Below are positions 15,991-25,199 of a stretch of 49,173 nucleotides of DNA, in pieces. The stretch is from JASFYU01 sp045046905 (GTDB taxonomy: Bacteria; Bacteroidota; Bacteroidia; Flavobacteriales; Flavobacteriaceae): assembly GCA_045046905.1 (NCBI GenBank), contig JASFYU010000147.1, positions 1 to 49,173 on the forward strand. The letters are read 5' to 3'. The notes beneath the pieces were generated by a model. That model saw only the letters and a list, made by a program, of their open reading frames with translations, searched no databases and had not been told where the DNA came from. The position numbers and the translations under genes were made by a program. Position 1 is the first letter of the stretch. Every line of letters begins with the position of its first letter.

Positions 15991-17183
15991 CTTATCTGTC
16001 CATTACCTTTTACATACCATTTGTTGGTGACCAAATGCTGTAGGCCAATTGGCCCTCTTTGGTGTAATTTATCAGTGCTTATCGCTAGTTCACCTCCCAA
16101 TCCGAACTGGCCACCATCGGTAAATCGTGTAGAGGCGTTATGATATACGGCGGCAGAATCTACAGATTCCATAAACTGTTGTGCCTGTTTCTCGTTGTTA
16201 GTTACAATGGCCGCCGAATGCCCTCCGCCATAAGTATTTATAAAATGTACGGCCTCTTCGAGATCTGGCACTTGGCCAAGAACAATTTTATAATCTAAAA
16301 ACTCCTTGTACCAAACCGATTCGTCTTTCATGACCTGAGTGCCTTCAATACCCGCTAATTTATGGTCTGTAAAAATTTCTACATTGCTTTTCTTTAGTTT
16401 TTGCACCAGATGTTGCAGAAATTCTTGTTTTCTTGGCAAATCTCGAGAAATCAGAACCTTGTCCAAGGCATTACAGGTCGATATTTTAGTGGTTTTGCCG
16501 TTTATAATAATATCCATGGCCATTTCCAAATCTGCATCGGTATCAATGTATACAAAATTATTACCTCGTCCACTTACGATAACCGGGCAGGTAGCATGTT
16601 GCTTAACAAAGGCAATTAGGCGTTCGCCGCCCCGTGGCACAATCAAATCTATCTTTTGAGAAGGCTTTTCTAAAAATGCCTGTGTCTGCGCCCTGTCGAA
16701 TTCTAGATAGCTGACCCAATCTTTTGTGCAATCGTGCTCTTCCAAGGCTCTGTGCCATAAATTGACCAAGGCCAAATTACTGTTTAAGGATTCCTTGCCA
16801 CCTTTCAATAGTATTTTATTGCCTGATTTAAATGCAATTGCTGCAGCTTCTATGGTAACATCAGGTCTAGATTCGTAGATAATTAATATTGTTCCGAATG
16901 GAGCCGTTTTATTACTGATATCCATACCATTTTCATGAGTGAACTGAAAACGTTCTACTCCTAGCGGGTCAGATTGTTCCGCTAATTGCTTCAATGACAG
17001 GATCATGCCGTCAATTTTGCTGCGATCTACCTTCAGGCGATCTTGCATGGCAATATCATCGCCAGAATAGGCAGCTAAATCTTTTTGATTGGCTTCTAAA
17101 ATAACCGATTGTTCTTGTCTTATAAGTCTGGCCATTGTAGTCAGAACCTCATTTCTTGTTTTTATGTTCAATGTTAAACTCAA
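15987..17183 (-). CDS. proA: Gamma-glutamyl phosphate reductase
   Basis: This NADPH-dependent aldehyde-dehydrogenase-fold enzyme of 398 aa converts gamma-glutamyl phosphate to glutamate semialdehyde. Motifs are PFGTILIIYESRPDVT (about 94-109), the KGGKES segment, IVPRGGERLI, and the nucleophile Cys in KISTCNALDKVLI. TDGGQFGLGGELAISTDKLHQRGPIGL lies near the C-terminus. It overlaps argD by 4 bp, so translational coupling is likely. Confidence 0.95.
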   Translation of the reverse strand: MSLTLNIKTRNEVLTTMARLIRQEQSVILEANQKDLAAYSGDDIAMQDRLKVDRSKIDGMILSLKQLAEQSDPLGVERFQFTHENGMDISNKTAPFGTILIIYESRPDVTIEAAAIAFKSGNKILLKGGKESLNSNLALVNLWHRALEEHDCTKDWVSYLEFDRAQTQAFLEKPSQKIDLIVPRGGERLIAFVKQHATCPVIVSGRGNNFVYIDTDADLEMAMDIIINGKTTKISTCNALDKVLISRDLPRKQEFLQHLVQKLKKSNVEIFTDHKLAGIEGTQVMKDESVWYKEFLDYKIVLGQVPDLEEAVHFINTYGGGHSAAIVTNNEKQAQQFMESVDSAAVYHNASTRFTDGGQFGLGGELAISTDKLHQRGPIGLQHLVTNKWYVKGNGQIR

Positions 17184-18307
17184 TGCAATGCTGTTTTTAA
17201 TGCGTTAAAAAATAAATCAATATGTTGTTCGCTTATGTTCAGGGCAGGTAAGAACCGAAGTACTTTTTTATCTTTGGCCCCGCCAGTAAAAATATGCTGT
17301 TCGTAAATGAGTTTTTTGCGTAGCTCAGCTACTTCGAAATCAAACTCCAGGCCTAGCATCAGCCCCCTTCCTTTGACCCGTTTTACCTGAGGAATTTCAC
17401 TAGCTTTTTTTGAAAAATAGGTTCCTAGCTTTTTCGCATTCTCTATCAGTTTTTCTTTTTCTAAAACTTCTAAAACTGCCAATACGGCAACGCAGGCCAA
17501 GTGATTTCCGCCGAAAGTAGTGCCTAGAAGGCCGTATGATGCTTTAATGTATTCGTGTATGAGTACGCCACCAACTGGGAATCCGTTGCCCATTCCTTTG
17601 GCAATACTAATGATATCAGGTTGGATACCGTGGTGTTGAAAACCAAAGAATTTTCCGCTTCTACCAAATCCTGATTGTATTTCATCTGCTATCAGGATCA
17701 CCTTGTTTTCTTTGCAAAGCCTGGCAATTTCTTGATAGAAAGGTGTTGAGGGTTCGTCTAAACCTCCTATGCCTTGTATAGCTTCAATAATTACGGCGCA
17801 AACATCTCCTTTTTCAACTTCCTTTTGAAAGGTATCGATGTCCTCAAAGGCCAAAAAAGTGACCTTTTGTTGTTTGTTAATGGGAGCATTTATTTTTTCG
17901 TTATCGGTTACGGCTACTGCTGCAGATGTTCTTCCGTGGAAAGAATTTCGAAATGAAATCACCCTTGATTTTCCCGTATAGAAAGAGGCCATTTTTAGAG
18001 CATTCTCATTGGCTTCGGCCCCAGAGTTGCACAAGAACAGGTTGTAATCTTCACAATCGGATAATGAGCCTAGTTTAGTGGCCAGTTCCTTTTGTAAAGG
18101 ACTCTGTACGGCATTGCTATAAAATGCTATTTTATCCAATTGATCTTTTAATCTTTTTACATAGTGTGGGTGGCCATGACCAATTGATATGACGGCATGA
18201 CCACCATAGAAATCTAAATATTCCTGCCCTTTTTCATCGGTTACCACAATGCCCTTTGCGGAAACCGGGGTTACATTATATAGGGGATATACGTCGAATA
18301 ATTTCAT
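17180..18307 (-). CDS. argD: N-acylornithine aminotransferase
   Basis: This 375-aa class-III PLP aminotransferase converts N-acylglutamate semialdehyde to N-acylornithine. NSGAEANENALK (95-106) binds the cofactor phosphate, ADEIQSGFGRSGKFF holds the ring-stacking Asp, and K237 in SIAKGMGNGFPVGG is the Schiff-base lysine. TTFGGNHLACVA follows. It lies between proC and proA. It is probably succinylornithine-active, given ArgF', though ArgD enzymes are usually promiscuous. Confidence 0.93.
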   Translation of the reverse strand: MKLFDVYPLYNVTPVSAKGIVVTDEKGQEYLDFYGGHAVISIGHGHPHYVKRLKDQLDKIAFYSNAVQSPLQKELATKLGSLSDCEDYNLFLCNSGAEANENALKMASFYTGKSRVISFRNSFHGRTSAAVAVTDNEKINAPINKQQKVTFLAFEDIDTFQKEVEKGDVCAVIIEAIQGIGGLDEPSTPFYQEIARLCKENKVILIADEIQSGFGRSGKFFGFQHHGIQPDIISIAKGMGNGFPVGGVLIHEYIKASYGLLGTTFGGNHLACVAVLAVLEVLEKEKLIENAKKLGTYFSKKASEIPQVKRVKGRGLMLGLEFDFEVAELRKKLIYEQHIFTGGAKDKKVLRFLPALNISEQHIDLFFNALKTALH

Positions 18308-18365
18308 TTTTTCGTTTTTCGTTGCTGGGTTTTGTTTTAAAATTTTAGCGTCTCACTTCTCAGGT

Positions 18366-19166
18366 CTAAAGCTGCCCTTTCTTAATTCTGCTAATTTTTT
18401 CATAGGAAGCTACTATTCCTTGTATCAGCGAGGAACTCAGACCTTGATGTTCCATTTCATTAAGTCCTTGTATGGTGCATCCTTTAGGGGTGGTCACCTT
18501 GTCGATTTCTGCTTCGGGGTGACTGCCAGACTCTATTAAGAGGCCTGCGGCGCCATTACAGGTGTGCATGGCCAGTTCTTGTGCTTCCTTGGCGTCAAAA
18601 CCCAATTGAATGGCTCCTTGAGTGGTAGCGCGGATCAAACGCATCCAAAAAGCAACTCCGCTTGCGCATATAACAGTAGCCGCCTGCATTTGCTCTTCCG
18701 GTATTTCCAGAGAATGTCCCATACGGTTAAAAATTGCTTTGGCGAGGTCGATACGCTTTTTGCCTATCTCATTGGCGCAGATACAGGTCATCGATTTACC
18801 TACTGATATTGCCGTATTGGGCATGCTTCTGATGATGTTTTTCTCCTTACCTATGACCTTTTCTATTTGGGTGATACCAAAGCCTGTTATAGTAGAAATA
18901 ACCACATGGTTATCGGTCAATAAATCTTTTATGTCTTCGAGTATAGCTCCAAACTGACTGGGTTGTACAGCAAAAATCAAAATATCAGAATTCTTGACCG
19001 CCGCTCTATTATCAGTGGTGATGGTGACATTGCCATATTTTTTATAATCTTCAATCTCGGTAATATTTCGCTTTGTTAGGTACATGGTGGTTGCCCCGTT
19101 CGAGTTCAATATTCCCTTGGCGATTGCCAATCCTAAATTTCCTGCTCCTATAATGGCTATTTTCAT
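18366..19166 (-). CDS. proC: Pyrroline-5-carboxylate reductase
   Basis: This 266-aa NAD(P)H enzyme is the last step of proline synthesis. It has an N-terminal GAGNLGLAIAKG Rossmann motif (7-18), RSMPNTAISVGKSMT in the middle, and the C-terminal TTPKGCTIQGLNEME signature. With proA and proB in the same operon, proline synthesis from glutamate is complete here. Three 7-bp tandem repeats lie in its leader. Confidence 0.94.
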   Translation of the reverse strand: MKIAIIGAGNLGLAIAKGILNSNGATTMYLTKRNITEIEDYKKYGNVTITTDNRAAVKNSDILIFAVQPSQFGAILEDIKDLLTDNHVVISTITGFGITQIEKVIGKEKNIIRSMPNTAISVGKSMTCICANEIGKKRIDLAKAIFNRMGHSLEIPEEQMQAATVICASGVAFWMRLIRATTQGAIQLGFDAKEAQELAMHTCNGAAGLLIESGSHPEAEIDKVTTPKGCTIQGLNEMEHQGLSSSLIQGIVASYEKISRIKKGQL

Positions 19167-19193
19167 GGCTTGCTTGTTTGTTGTTCGTTGCTC

Positions 19194-19214
19194 GTTTCTG
19201 GTTTCTGGTTTCTG
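19194..19214 (-). repeat. 7-bp tandem repeat in proC leader
   Basis: Three exact copies of GTTTCTG (plus strand) lie 28 nt upstream of the proC ATG. On the mRNA they read CAGAAAC three times. The unit length equals that in the argH leader, although the sequence differs. Confidence 0.6.
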
Positions 19215-19260
19215 GTTTTTCGCTTCGATTAGGCATAGTATCAGTGCTTTGTACTGATAA

Positions 19261-20235
19261 TTAAAAAGCTACAGCCTTTAAATTTAAGCCTTCGCTTTCC
19301 TTAAAACCAAACATCAAATTCATGTTTTGTACGGCCTGTCCTGAGGCACCTTTTAGCAAATTATCTATAGCCGATGTGACCAGCAAGGTATTCTCATGTT
19401 TGTGTAAATGAATATGACACTGATTTGTGTTTACCACTTGTTTTAGGTTTATAGGCGTTTCGGCTATATGGGTATAAAGGGCATCTTTATAAAAATCTTT
19501 GTACAATTGAATGGCTTGGGCCTCACTTTCTTCGAAATGTGTGTAGGCAGTTGCGAGGATTCCTCGGCTAAAATTTCCTCTGTTGGGTATAAAGAAAAGC
19601 TCACCTATTTCATGGTTAAAAGCATTTAGGCTTTCGCCTATTTCGCCCAAATGTTGATGGGTGAAAGGTTTGTACCAACTGGCATTGTTGTTTCGCCAGC
19701 TAAAATGTGTGGTTGCAGAAGGTTTGATTCCCGCCCCTGTACTGCCTGTGACGGCATTCACATGCACTTGACTCTGTAGTTTTCCTGCCTTGGCCAATGG
19801 CAATAATGCGAGTTGAATAGCGGTTGCAAAACAACCGGGATTGGCAATATAATTGGCTTTTTGAATTTTGGCCCTGTTCGATTCAGCTAGGCCGTAAATA
19901 AATTCTTTGCCCTCGAAAATCGCATCGTCCTGCAATCTAAAATCATTGCTGAGGTCAATTATTTTTGTGTGTTCTGAAAATTGATGCTTTTTAAGAAATG
20001 CTGTAGAATTGCCATGCCCTAGGCATAGGAAAACAACATCTATATTTAAATTTACTTCGCCTGTAAATTCCATTTCGGTGGCTCCCAAAAGATCAGGATG
20101 CGCCGTAGATAGTTGTTTGCCTGCCCGGGTTGTACTGTATACAAAATCGATTTCGGCTTGTGGGTGGTGCAACAGCACTCGAATAAGCTCTCCGCCCGTA
20201 TACCCTGATCCGCCTATAATACCTGTTTTAATCAT
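19261..20235 (-). CDS. argC: N-acyl-gamma-glutamyl-phosphate reductase
   Basis: This 324-aa enzyme reduces N-acylglutamyl phosphate to the semialdehyde. It has GIIGGSGYTGGELIRVL (5-21) for NADP, LGHGNS, the catalytic Cys135 in NPGCFATAI, and a HQHLGEI block containing the active-site His. The N-terminus overlaps the argG stop by 8 bp. The HWR-type C-terminal region (FIPNRGNFSRGILAT) is intact. Confidence 0.94.
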   Translation of the reverse strand: MIKTGIIGGSGYTGGELIRVLLHHPQAEIDFVYSTTRAGKQLSTAHPDLLGATEMEFTGEVNLNIDVVFLCLGHGNSTAFLKKHQFSEHTKIIDLSNDFRLQDDAIFEGKEFIYGLAESNRAKIQKANYIANPGCFATAIQLALLPLAKAGKLQSQVHVNAVTGSTGAGIKPSATTHFSWRNNNASWYKPFTHQHLGEIGESLNAFNHEIGELFFIPNRGNFSRGILATAYTHFEESEAQAIQLYKDFYKDALYTHIAETPINLKQVVNTNQCHIHLHKHENTLLVTSAIDNLLKGASGQAVQNMNLMFGFKESEGLNLKAVAF

Positions 20236-21418
20236 TACTTTGATTTACGTGGTTGTATATTTTTCCAGGATTGGAAAGTATTTTAATAAAGCCTTTGGCT
20301 TCATCGGCTGTCCACCCTTTGTGCATTTCGCCATAACTTCCGAAAGAGGCGTTCATCAAATCATGTTCTGATGAAATACCGTTCAATCGAAACTGAAAAG
20401 GATATAGCGAAACAAAGACATCGCCAGAAACATTTTTCTGGGTATCGGTCATGAAGGCTTCGATATTTCGCATGACCTCATCTAGATAATTGCCTTCATG
20501 TAACAACATGCCATAGAAATTGCCTTGTTGCTCTTTCTGAAACTGTTGCCATTTACTGAGCGTATGTTTTTCAAGTAAATGATGTGCTTTTATGATAATC
20601 AAGGCTGCCGCTGCCTCAAAACCGACCCTACCCTTTATTCCAATAATGGTATCGCCTACATGAATATCTCGCCCGATGGCATATTTGGAAGCCATCACCT
20701 CGAGCTTTTCAATATTGGCAACTGGGGTATCTTTTTGACCATCAATAGCAATAAGCTCTCCTTTTTCAAAAGTAAGTTTGACGTTGGTCGGAGTTTTTTC
20801 TTCAAGTGGACTGGGGTATGCTGAATCAGGTAGCGGTAGATGAGAGGTCAAGGTTTCTTCACCGCCTACCGATGTGCCCCAAAGTCCTTTGTTGATTGAG
20901 TATTTGGCTTTTTCCCAAGAATAATCTACTCCGTTTTGTTTCAGGTATTCGATTTCTGCTTCTCGACTTAGTTTTTTGTCTCGAATAGGGGTGATAATTT
21001 CAATTTCGGGGGCTATAATCTGAAAGATCATATCGAACCGTACTTGGTCATTACCGGCCCCGGTACTACCATGCGCAATATATTGAGCCCCTACTTTTTT
21101 GGCATGGTTTACAATTTCTATGGCCTGCACAATCCGTTCCGCACTTACCGAAAGGGGGTAGGTGTTATTTTTAAGTACGTTGCCGAAAATGAGATATTTT
21201 ACGACCTTATCGTAAAAAGTCTGTACGGCATCGATTGAGGTATATGTTGTTGCCCCTAGCTGTATTGCCTTTGCTTTTATGTTTTCGATTTCTTTTTTTG
21301 AAAACCCACCTGTATTTACACTCACGGCATGGACTTCATAAGCTTCTTCCTTGGATAAATATTTGGCACAATAGGAAGTGTCCAATCCACCACTATATGC
21401 TAAAACTAACTTCTTCAT
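20228..21418 (-). CDS. argG: Argininosuccinate synthase
   Basis: This 396-aa ATP-dependent ligase joins citrulline and aspartate. The PP-loop AYSGGLDTSYCAKYL (8-22) binds ATP, and GSTGAGNDQVRFD (about 117-129) is the substrate loop. The C-terminus ends with the GYGEMHKGW-like region. It is the second structural gene of the operon, 34 bp after the GNAT gene and overlapping argC by 8 bp. Confidence 0.95.
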   Translation of the reverse strand: MKKLVLAYSGGLDTSYCAKYLSKEEAYEVHAVSVNTGGFSKKEIENIKAKAIQLGATTYTSIDAVQTFYDKVVKYLIFGNVLKNNTYPLSVSAERIVQAIEIVNHAKKVGAQYIAHGSTGAGNDQVRFDMIFQIIAPEIEIITPIRDKKLSREAEIEYLKQNGVDYSWEKAKYSINKGLWGTSVGGEETLTSHLPLPDSAYPSPLEEKTPTNVKLTFEKGELIAIDGQKDTPVANIEKLEVMASKYAIGRDIHVGDTIIGIKGRVGFEAAAALIIIKAHHLLEKHTLSKWQQFQKEQQGNFYGMLLHEGNYLDEVMRNIEAFMTDTQKNVSGDVFVSLYPFQFRLNGISSEHDLMNASFGSYGEMHKGWTADEAKGFIKILSNPGKIYNHVNQSND

Positions 21419-21452
21419 TATTATTATATTTTACTTCCACAAAAGTGGAGAT

Positions 21453-22076
21453 CTATTTTATTTTCTTTTTAAGGAATAATTGTTCCTTGATGCTTTTCAA
21501 TCTTTTAAAGGCTTTTCCTTTGACCTTCTCTTTTTTAGCGTCTTTTTTTGTGATAGGATCGTACAACATGCCAGTACAGAGGCACATTTTTTGTTCTGTT
21601 CGGGTCAGTACATCAAAGTTCTTGCAGGTCTGACAGCCTTTCCAAAATTCGGGATCATCAGTTAGTTCTGAAAAAGTAACCGGTTTATAACCTAGTTCAT
21701 AATTCATTTTCATTACGGCCAGCCCCGTAGTAATGCCGAATATTTTTGCCTTGGGGAATTTTTTTAGAGAAAGCTCAAAGATTTCCTTCTTTATGTCCTT
21801 TGCCAGGCCCTTATTTCTATAATCAGGGTGAACTATAAGGCCTGAATTTGCGACGAATTTCTCGTGCCCCCAGACTTCGATATAGCAGAACCCTGCAAAG
21901 GTTTCGCCATCCAAGGCGATAACGGCATTGCCATTGATCAGTCTTTTTTGAATATACTCAGGCGTTCTTTTGGCGATACCTGTTCCCCTTACCTTTGCCG
22001 ATTCGGAGATGGTATCACTAATGATCTGTGCGTATTTAAAATGTGATCCGTTAGCAATAATTATTTTCATTGCCAA
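21453..22076 (-). CDS. GNAT protein, candidate N-acylglutamate synthase
   Basis: This 207-aa GNAT acyltransferase is the first gene of the arginine operon. The acyl-CoA loop is YRNKGLA (86-92). A Cys cluster C148-x2-C151-x13-C165-x-C167 follows the GNAT core and looks like a metal site, and the tail is Lys-rich. No classical argA or argJ is seen in the window, so this is the best candidate for the first step, acylating glutamate with succinyl- or acetyl-CoA. I recall that homologues at the head of Bacteroidetes arginine operons have been assigned this role; not verified here. An alternative start at Met3 (22070) is equally possible. Confidence 0.75.
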   Translation of the reverse strand: MAMKIIIANGSHFKYAQIISDTISESAKVRGTGIAKRTPEYIQKRLINGNAVIALDGETFAGFCYIEVWGHEKFVANSGLIVHPDYRNKGLAKDIKKEIFELSLKKFPKAKIFGITTGLAVMKMNYELGYKPVTFSELTDDPEFWKGCQTCKNFDVLTRTEQKMCLCTGMLYDPITKKDAKKEKVKGKAFKRLKSIKEQLFLKKKIK

Positions 22077-22127
22077 TTGTGTTTAAATGTAAAAAGTAAA
22101 AGATTTTGAAGTTTTGCAGAAATGGAC

Positions 22128-22211
22128 TCACCTATTTCCAAAATAAAATACACCCTTACGGGCGACGGCGAGTAGGAACAAAAGAAGATGCTGGAACAAG
22201 TGCCCAGTCAT
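22128..22211 (-). CDS. 27-codon upstream ORF, candidate leader peptide
   Basis: An ATG at 22211 opens a 27-codon frame ending in TGA at 22128, 51 nt before the GNAT start. The peptide begins MTGHLFQHLL, is Leu-rich, and ends ARKGVFYFGNR. Its composition is far from random AT-rich sequence (GC-rich Ala-Val-Ala-Arg-Lys-Gly codons in the middle). It would lie in the 5' leader of the arginine operon if transcription starts near the candidate -7 element at 22247-22254. It may be a cis-acting leader peptide or a small protein. The last sense codon is Arg. Confidence 0.55.
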   Translation of the reverse strand: MTGHLFQHLLLFLLAVARKGVFYFGNR

Positions 22212-22246
22212 AAGATGCTATATGTACTTTTGTTTTCATTGAATGT

Positions 22247-22254
22247 CAAATGTA
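22247..22254 (-). promoter_or_regulatory. Candidate -7 element of the arginine operon
   Basis: On the minus strand this reads TACATTTG (TAnnTTTG). It would place transcription start about 170 nt before the GNAT gene and about 30 nt before the small upstream ORF. No clear -33 element was found. Confidence 0.4.
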
Positions 22255-22285
22255 CAAATTATACTGAAACCGCGGCCTTTATGGG

Positions 22286-23647
22286 TTATTTTTTTCGGAA
22301 TACTAAGTTTTGTCCGATTGTGCTGAACATTTCATAACATAAAAAACCAAATACAAAGATATATTCAATGGTCAGTAGTCCAAGATGCTCGGAATAATCT
22401 GTTTGAGAGTAGGCAAAGTAACTGAGCGTTATCATGGCCGACCATAGTAAAGCGTATTTAAATTCTGTAAAAATACTGAGCAATACCAAGAATACAATAT
22501 ACCAAGGGTGTACGGTTGTTGCCAGAAAATAGTATAGCGTTAGAATCCATAGCATGCTTGTAATCAGGGTATTCAGTTTCTGATTTTTTGCCAAAAAAGT
22601 GAAGAGAAGTACAATGCCAATGGTGATATATGGTGTTATTTTCCCATAGATTTTTATTAATTCCCATGGTTTTGCATCATAATAAACGGCAATTTTTTTA
22701 AGACCATTGTATATGCCTGCATTGAATTCAAAATTTGAAAACCAAAGCCCAACGGTGTCGGTGTAATTGGCAACAAATTCGGTGGAGTAGAAGGGCAGCA
22801 GTAGCAGTACGCTTATTGCCCCGACCAGCATATAGAACAAGGCACTGTTTTTGAGTCCTAGATGTTTCAAGAATAGGGGTAAAAACAATAAGGGAACTAA
22901 TTTGATTGATATTGACAGGGCGTAGGGTATTGCCGCCATTGCCCATTTCTTGATTGATATTAAATATAGAGCCCAAACAAAAAAGAAAAGCATCACGCCC
23001 TCGAAATGAAGGTTTCCTGAAAGTTCAATGACGATTAAAGGATTCAAAAAATACCAAAAAATCAGATGTGGTGAACGGTTCAGGTTTTTGAGTAATTTTC
23101 GCCCGAAATAAAAGATTCCGATATCTGCTAGGATTATTGTAAAGCGCATGAATACTACGGAACCAAGTATGGTTTTTCCGCCCAAAAGGGCCGCTAGGGC
23201 AAATATAAGTTGGTTCAATGGAGGGTAGTTGCTATAGTGCCTCGCGCTTAGTTCGCCCATACCTTGATATAGCTCTTGGGCATTGGCGATGAATAGATCT
23301 TTTTGAAGGATCAAAGTGTTCGGAACTTCTAAGTAGGGGTTCATAAAATGGCTGACCAGTTCCCCATCCCAAATGAAACGATAGAAATCTTGTGAGAGGT
23401 TGGGTTCTACGAATACGAATATCAAACGAAAAATGATGCCGATGATTAAAAGAAATCTAAAGTTCCATTTTTCGAACTGTATTAATTTGAAACAGAGAAA
23501 AAATAGGGCTGCAAACAGCGTCAATAACTTGATGAAGTCTATACGTTCGAGATGATATGCGAAGGTATAATAGAGTGCTGAACTCAACAATGCCAGTAGT
23601 ATAGAGATTTTGTGGAGTTTGAAATATGAGATAGCCCTTTTCAACAT
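22286..23647 (-). CDS. Polyprenol-phosphate-dependent glycosyltransferase-like membrane protein
   Basis: This 453-aa polytopic membrane protein has about ten hydrophobic helices. After the third there is an extracytoplasmic loop, LSQDFYRFIWDGELVSHFMNPY, with the acidic residues typical of GT-C enzymes (GT87 or mannosyltransferase-like), and YSNYPPLNQLIFALAALLGG, also characteristic of these proteins. Donors are usually polyprenyl-phosphate sugars, which the DPM1-like gene two places upstream could provide. The acceptor is unknown. It lies 65 bp after the GT2 gene in the same operon. Confidence 0.75.
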   Translation of the reverse strand: MLKRAISYFKLHKISILLALLSSALYYTFAYHLERIDFIKLLTLFAALFFLCFKLIQFEKWNFRFLLIIGIIFRLIFVFVEPNLSQDFYRFIWDGELVSHFMNPYLEVPNTLILQKDLFIANAQELYQGMGELSARHYSNYPPLNQLIFALAALLGGKTILGSVVFMRFTIILADIGIFYFGRKLLKNLNRSPHLIFWYFLNPLIVIELSGNLHFEGVMLFFFVWALYLISIKKWAMAAIPYALSISIKLVPLLFLPLFLKHLGLKNSALFYMLVGAISVLLLLPFYSTEFVANYTDTVGLWFSNFEFNAGIYNGLKKIAVYYDAKPWELIKIYGKITPYITIGIVLLFTFLAKNQKLNTLITSMLWILTLYYFLATTVHPWYIVFLVLLSIFTEFKYALLWSAMITLSYFAYSQTDYSEHLGLLTIEYIFVFGFLCYEMFSTIGQNLVFRKK

Positions 23648-23712
23648 TGATTTTCGAAATTAATTTCAATAATTGAAAAATAGGAAATTTAAACGAGTTA
23701 ATCGAAAGAATG

Positions 23713-25197
23713 TCAAGCCCTTGACGTAAGTGAATTGAAGAATACAAACCCGAACCCTAAAAATAGCATGAGGTGAAAGGGAAACAACCCGAAATCATTT
23801 AAGGGGATAGCGGAGTACATACCAAATAGAAAATAGATCATAAGGGCGCACTCCAAAATCATATTCATCGAGAGTTTCTTGGTGATATATTTATTGCCTT
23901 TCCAGCTATCAGTAAGGTTGTTGATATTAAATTTGGGTGTACGAACAAATTCGCTTCGTTTACCCATATGACCTTCTATTACGGCTACCGAATTGTGTAA
24001 AGAGAACCCCATCGCGACCGAGAAAAAGGTAAAGAATAATTTAATATAGTCGATGAATTTTTCAAAACCACTGCCTTGTATGCTCTTGAAAGTGAACCAA
24101 TAGCACACAAATAAAATAACAGTACTCAAGATAAAGAAGCTCAGGGCATCAAAAACCCAATCTAAATGGCCGTAGATATTTTTTATATACAAAGACGGAA
24201 TACTCAAAACGGCTACAATGAACACGCATAAGAACATGGAGCTGTTTAATAAGTGCATTACCCCATGAAACTTGGTTTTGAAAGATATGTTATTGGCCGT
24301 GAGTACGCTCCAAACAGATTTTCTGAAATTCTCGGCTCCACCTTTGTTCCAGCGAAATTGTTGTGAACGCGCAGCCGATATTACAACGGGAAGCTCGGCA
24401 GGTGTTTCAACATCTTCTAGATATTTGAATTTCCAATTTTTTAATTGTGCGCGGTAGCTCAGGTCAAGGTCTTCGGTCAAGGTATCTCCTTGCCAGTTTC
24501 CGGCGTCTAGGATACATTTTTTTCGCCAGATGCCTGCCGTACCATTAAAATTGATAAAGTGACCTTTGGCATTTCTGCCAACCTGTTCTAAGGTGAAATG
24601 CGCATCAAGGGCAAAAGCCTGAATCTTTGTTAAAATTGAATAATCACGATTGATATGCCCCCATCGGGTCTGTACCACTCCGATTTCTGTATCCTTGAAA
24701 TAAATAACGGTCTTTTTTAGCCAGTCGCTATCAGGTAAAAAATCAGCATCAAAAATGGCAATAAAATCTCCCTTTGCGATTTTGAGGCCTTCTTTTAGAG
24801 CACCGGCCTTAAAGCCTTCGCGATTTTCACGTCGTATATGTTGAATATCTAATCCTGTTTTTTGAAGTGCCTTGATGTGCTTGGCAGTATCATTGACAGA
24901 TTCATCGGTAGAATCATCCAAAACCTGAATTTCGAGCTTGCTCTTCGGATATTCCAGTTTCGCGATGTTTTCCAACAATCGGGTCATCACATATTCCTCA
25001 TTGTACACAGGAAGCTGAATGGTTACGAACGGAATTTCTTTTGGATCCAAAAGATTGAACTTTGGAGCGGTCTGGTCATTTCTTTTGTGACCCAAATAAT
25101 TAATCAAAAGATTCAATTGGGCAAGACTGTAAAAGAATATCAATAGTAAGGCGATGCTATAGATAGATAAAATGATATATGTTATAATCAATCCCAT
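23713..25197 (-). CDS. Membrane GT2 glycosyltransferase, cellulose synthase-like
   Basis: This 494-aa processive-type family 2 glycosyltransferase has an N-terminal membrane helix, a cytosolic GT-A domain with LPVYNE, LDDSTDES, FDADF and TEDLDLSYRA, then QQFRW (Q-x-x-R-W), followed by several C-terminal helices. The motif set D, DxD, TED, QxxRW is complete, so it is expected to be active in making a beta-linked sugar chain or glycolipid. It lies 2 bp after the DPM1-like gene. Confidence 0.88.
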   Translation of the reverse strand: MGLIITYIILSIYSIALLLIFFYSLAQLNLLINYLGHKRNDQTAPKFNLLDPKEIPFVTIQLPVYNEEYVMTRLLENIAKLEYPKSKLEIQVLDDSTDESVNDTAKHIKALQKTGLDIQHIRRENREGFKAGALKEGLKIAKGDFIAIFDADFLPDSDWLKKTVIYFKDTEIGVVQTRWGHINRDYSILTKIQAFALDAHFTLEQVGRNAKGHFINFNGTAGIWRKKCILDAGNWQGDTLTEDLDLSYRAQLKNWKFKYLEDVETPAELPVVISAARSQQFRWNKGGAENFRKSVWSVLTANNISFKTKFHGVMHLLNSSMFLCVFIVAVLSIPSLYIKNIYGHLDWVFDALSFFILSTVILFVCYWFTFKSIQGSGFEKFIDYIKLFFTFFSVAMGFSLHNSVAVIEGHMGKRSEFVRTPKFNINNLTDSWKGNKYITKKLSMNMILECALMIYFLFGMYSAIPLNDFGLFPFHLMLFLGFGFVFFNSLTSRA

Positions 25198-25199
25198 AA

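Noticed and set aside
16331..16338. ACCTGAGT inside proA as another copy of the dispersed repeat
   Set aside because: Only the short submotif matches and it lies in coding sequence.
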